A stretch of DNA of 5,728 bases, taken from Oscillospiraceae bacterium (GTDB lineage Bacteria; Bacillota; Clostridia; Oscillospirales; Oscillospiraceae). Position numbers and translations under genes: made by a program. Within the stretch, counting starts at the first letter, position 1, and every line of letters begins with the position of its first letter. Shown one piece after another: positions 5,396 to 5,728 of the stretch. Location of the stretch: NCBI GenBank assembly GCA_017936205.1, contig JAGBGB010000051.1, positions 1 through 5,728 of the forward strand. The letters run 5' to 3'. The notes beneath the pieces were generated by a model, which was given only the letters and a program-made list of their open reading frames with translations, was not told the DNA's origin and did not search any database.

Positions 5396-5467
5396 TCTCA
5401 TCATAGGAACAGCTTGCAGGATGTCCGTTGTCGAAAGACCTGTAGCAAGAGCGATCAAGATATCATA

Positions 5468-5499
5468 ATGCTCCGAGGTTGAAATCAGCCTCGGAGCAT
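5468..5499 (-). terminator. Terminator hairpin after valS
   Basis: ATGCTCCGAGG (minus strand, 5499-5489) pairs perfectly with CCTCGGAGCAT (5478-5468) around a 10-nt loop, starting 11 nt after the valS stop. The downstream TATGATATCTT is only weakly T-rich, so termination may be less efficient than at the yicG-like gene. Confidence 0.75.
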
Positions 5500-5513
5500 A
5501 TTATTTGAAATTA
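5486..5513 (-). repeat. 3'-end repeat, copy 2 (after valS)
   Basis: Second copy of the 28-nt module that begins at a TAA stop codon and runs into the first hairpin arm; it differs from the copy at 4588-4561 at three positions. Identity ends just past the hairpin arm. Confidence 0.75.
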
Positions 5514-5728
5514 CAGAGCCTTCAGACGGGCTTCGCTCTCTTCCAGCTGCTTGATCAGACTTTCGTACTTGTCAGCCTTCTCCTTCTCGGCTGCTACCAC
5601 ATTCTCAGGAGCCTTGGCAAGGAAGCCGGGGTTGTTGAGCTTACCACGAATCTGAGCAAGCCCCTTCTCTGCCTTCTCCTTCTCCTTGGCGATCCGAGCA
5701 AGCTCCTTCTCCACATCCACAAGCTGGC
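5511..5728 (-). CDS. valS: Valyl-tRNA synthetase, C-terminal end (partial)
   Basis: Only the last 71 full codons are inside the window; the gene continues past the right edge. They encode the C-terminal coiled coil of bacterial ValRS, which contacts the tRNA elbow: LVDVEKELARIAKEKEKAEK, then GKLNNPGFLAKAPENVVAAE (the G-K-L-x-N-x-x-F-x-x-K-A-P signature) and the closing K-Y-E-x-L/I heptads to the stop. Lys and Glu are abundant, as expected for this arm. The catalytic domains, which attach valine to tRNA-Val, lie outside the window. The reading frame is intact and closes with TAA, followed by the terminator hairpin. Confidence 0.92.
   Translation of the reverse strand, partial: QLVDVEKELARIAKEKEKAEKGLAQIRGKLNNPGFLAKAPENVVAAEKEKADKYESLIKQLEESEARLKAL

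Overview
The window looks like a chromosomal segment of a low-to-mid GC Firmicute, most likely a gut-type Clostridia member (Lachnospiraceae or Oscillospiraceae level; I cannot go finer). This rests on the strong AGGAGG-type ribosome binding sites, consensus sigma-A promoters, intrinsic terminators, and the ECF sigma / zinc-finger anti-sigma / M23 peptidase layout. There are six complete genes, one partial gene and one apparent small RNA gene.

Left half, + strand (about 60-3571): a tightly packed run of dusB (tRNA dihydrouridine synthase), an ECF sigma factor, its membrane-anchored ZAS-type anti-sigma factor, and a secreted M23 metallopeptidase, closed by an 18-bp hairpin. The sigma gene begins 6 nt after dusB stops and overlaps the anti-sigma gene by 4 nt (ATGA). 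Its real start appears to be a rare ATC codon at 1096, because the conserved N-terminal helix is encoded upstream of the first ATG. The M23 start region sits in the loop of an inverted repeat whose right arm lies inside the coding sequence. The gene order suggests an envelope-stress or cell-wall module: sigma and anti-sigma sense a signal, and the peptidase remodels peptidoglycan outside the membrane.

Centre (3523-3789): the intergenic region carries an extended -10 promoter, about 119 nt of RNA-like sequence, and a textbook terminator. The RNA has the architecture of a type II CRISPR tracrRNA: an anti-repeat, an AAGU bulge, a short A/U-rich lower stem, AA, a small nexus hairpin, and a 3' terminator hairpin. 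No cas gene or CRISPR array lies anywhere in the window, so it would be a stand-alone tracrRNA. This is the most interesting element here.

Right half, - strand (3790-5728): an HD-domain phosphohydrolase-like protein, a seven-helix YicG/TRIC-type membrane protein, and the C-terminal end of valS (valyl-tRNA synthetase). HD and yicG-like have recognisable promoters; the promoter ahead of yicG-like matches consensus perfectly. The 28 nt starting at the stop codons of valS and yicG-like are 25/28 identical and include the left arm of each terminator hairpin, which points to a duplicated or genome-wide 3'-end module. No gene-free stretch exceeds 300 nt.
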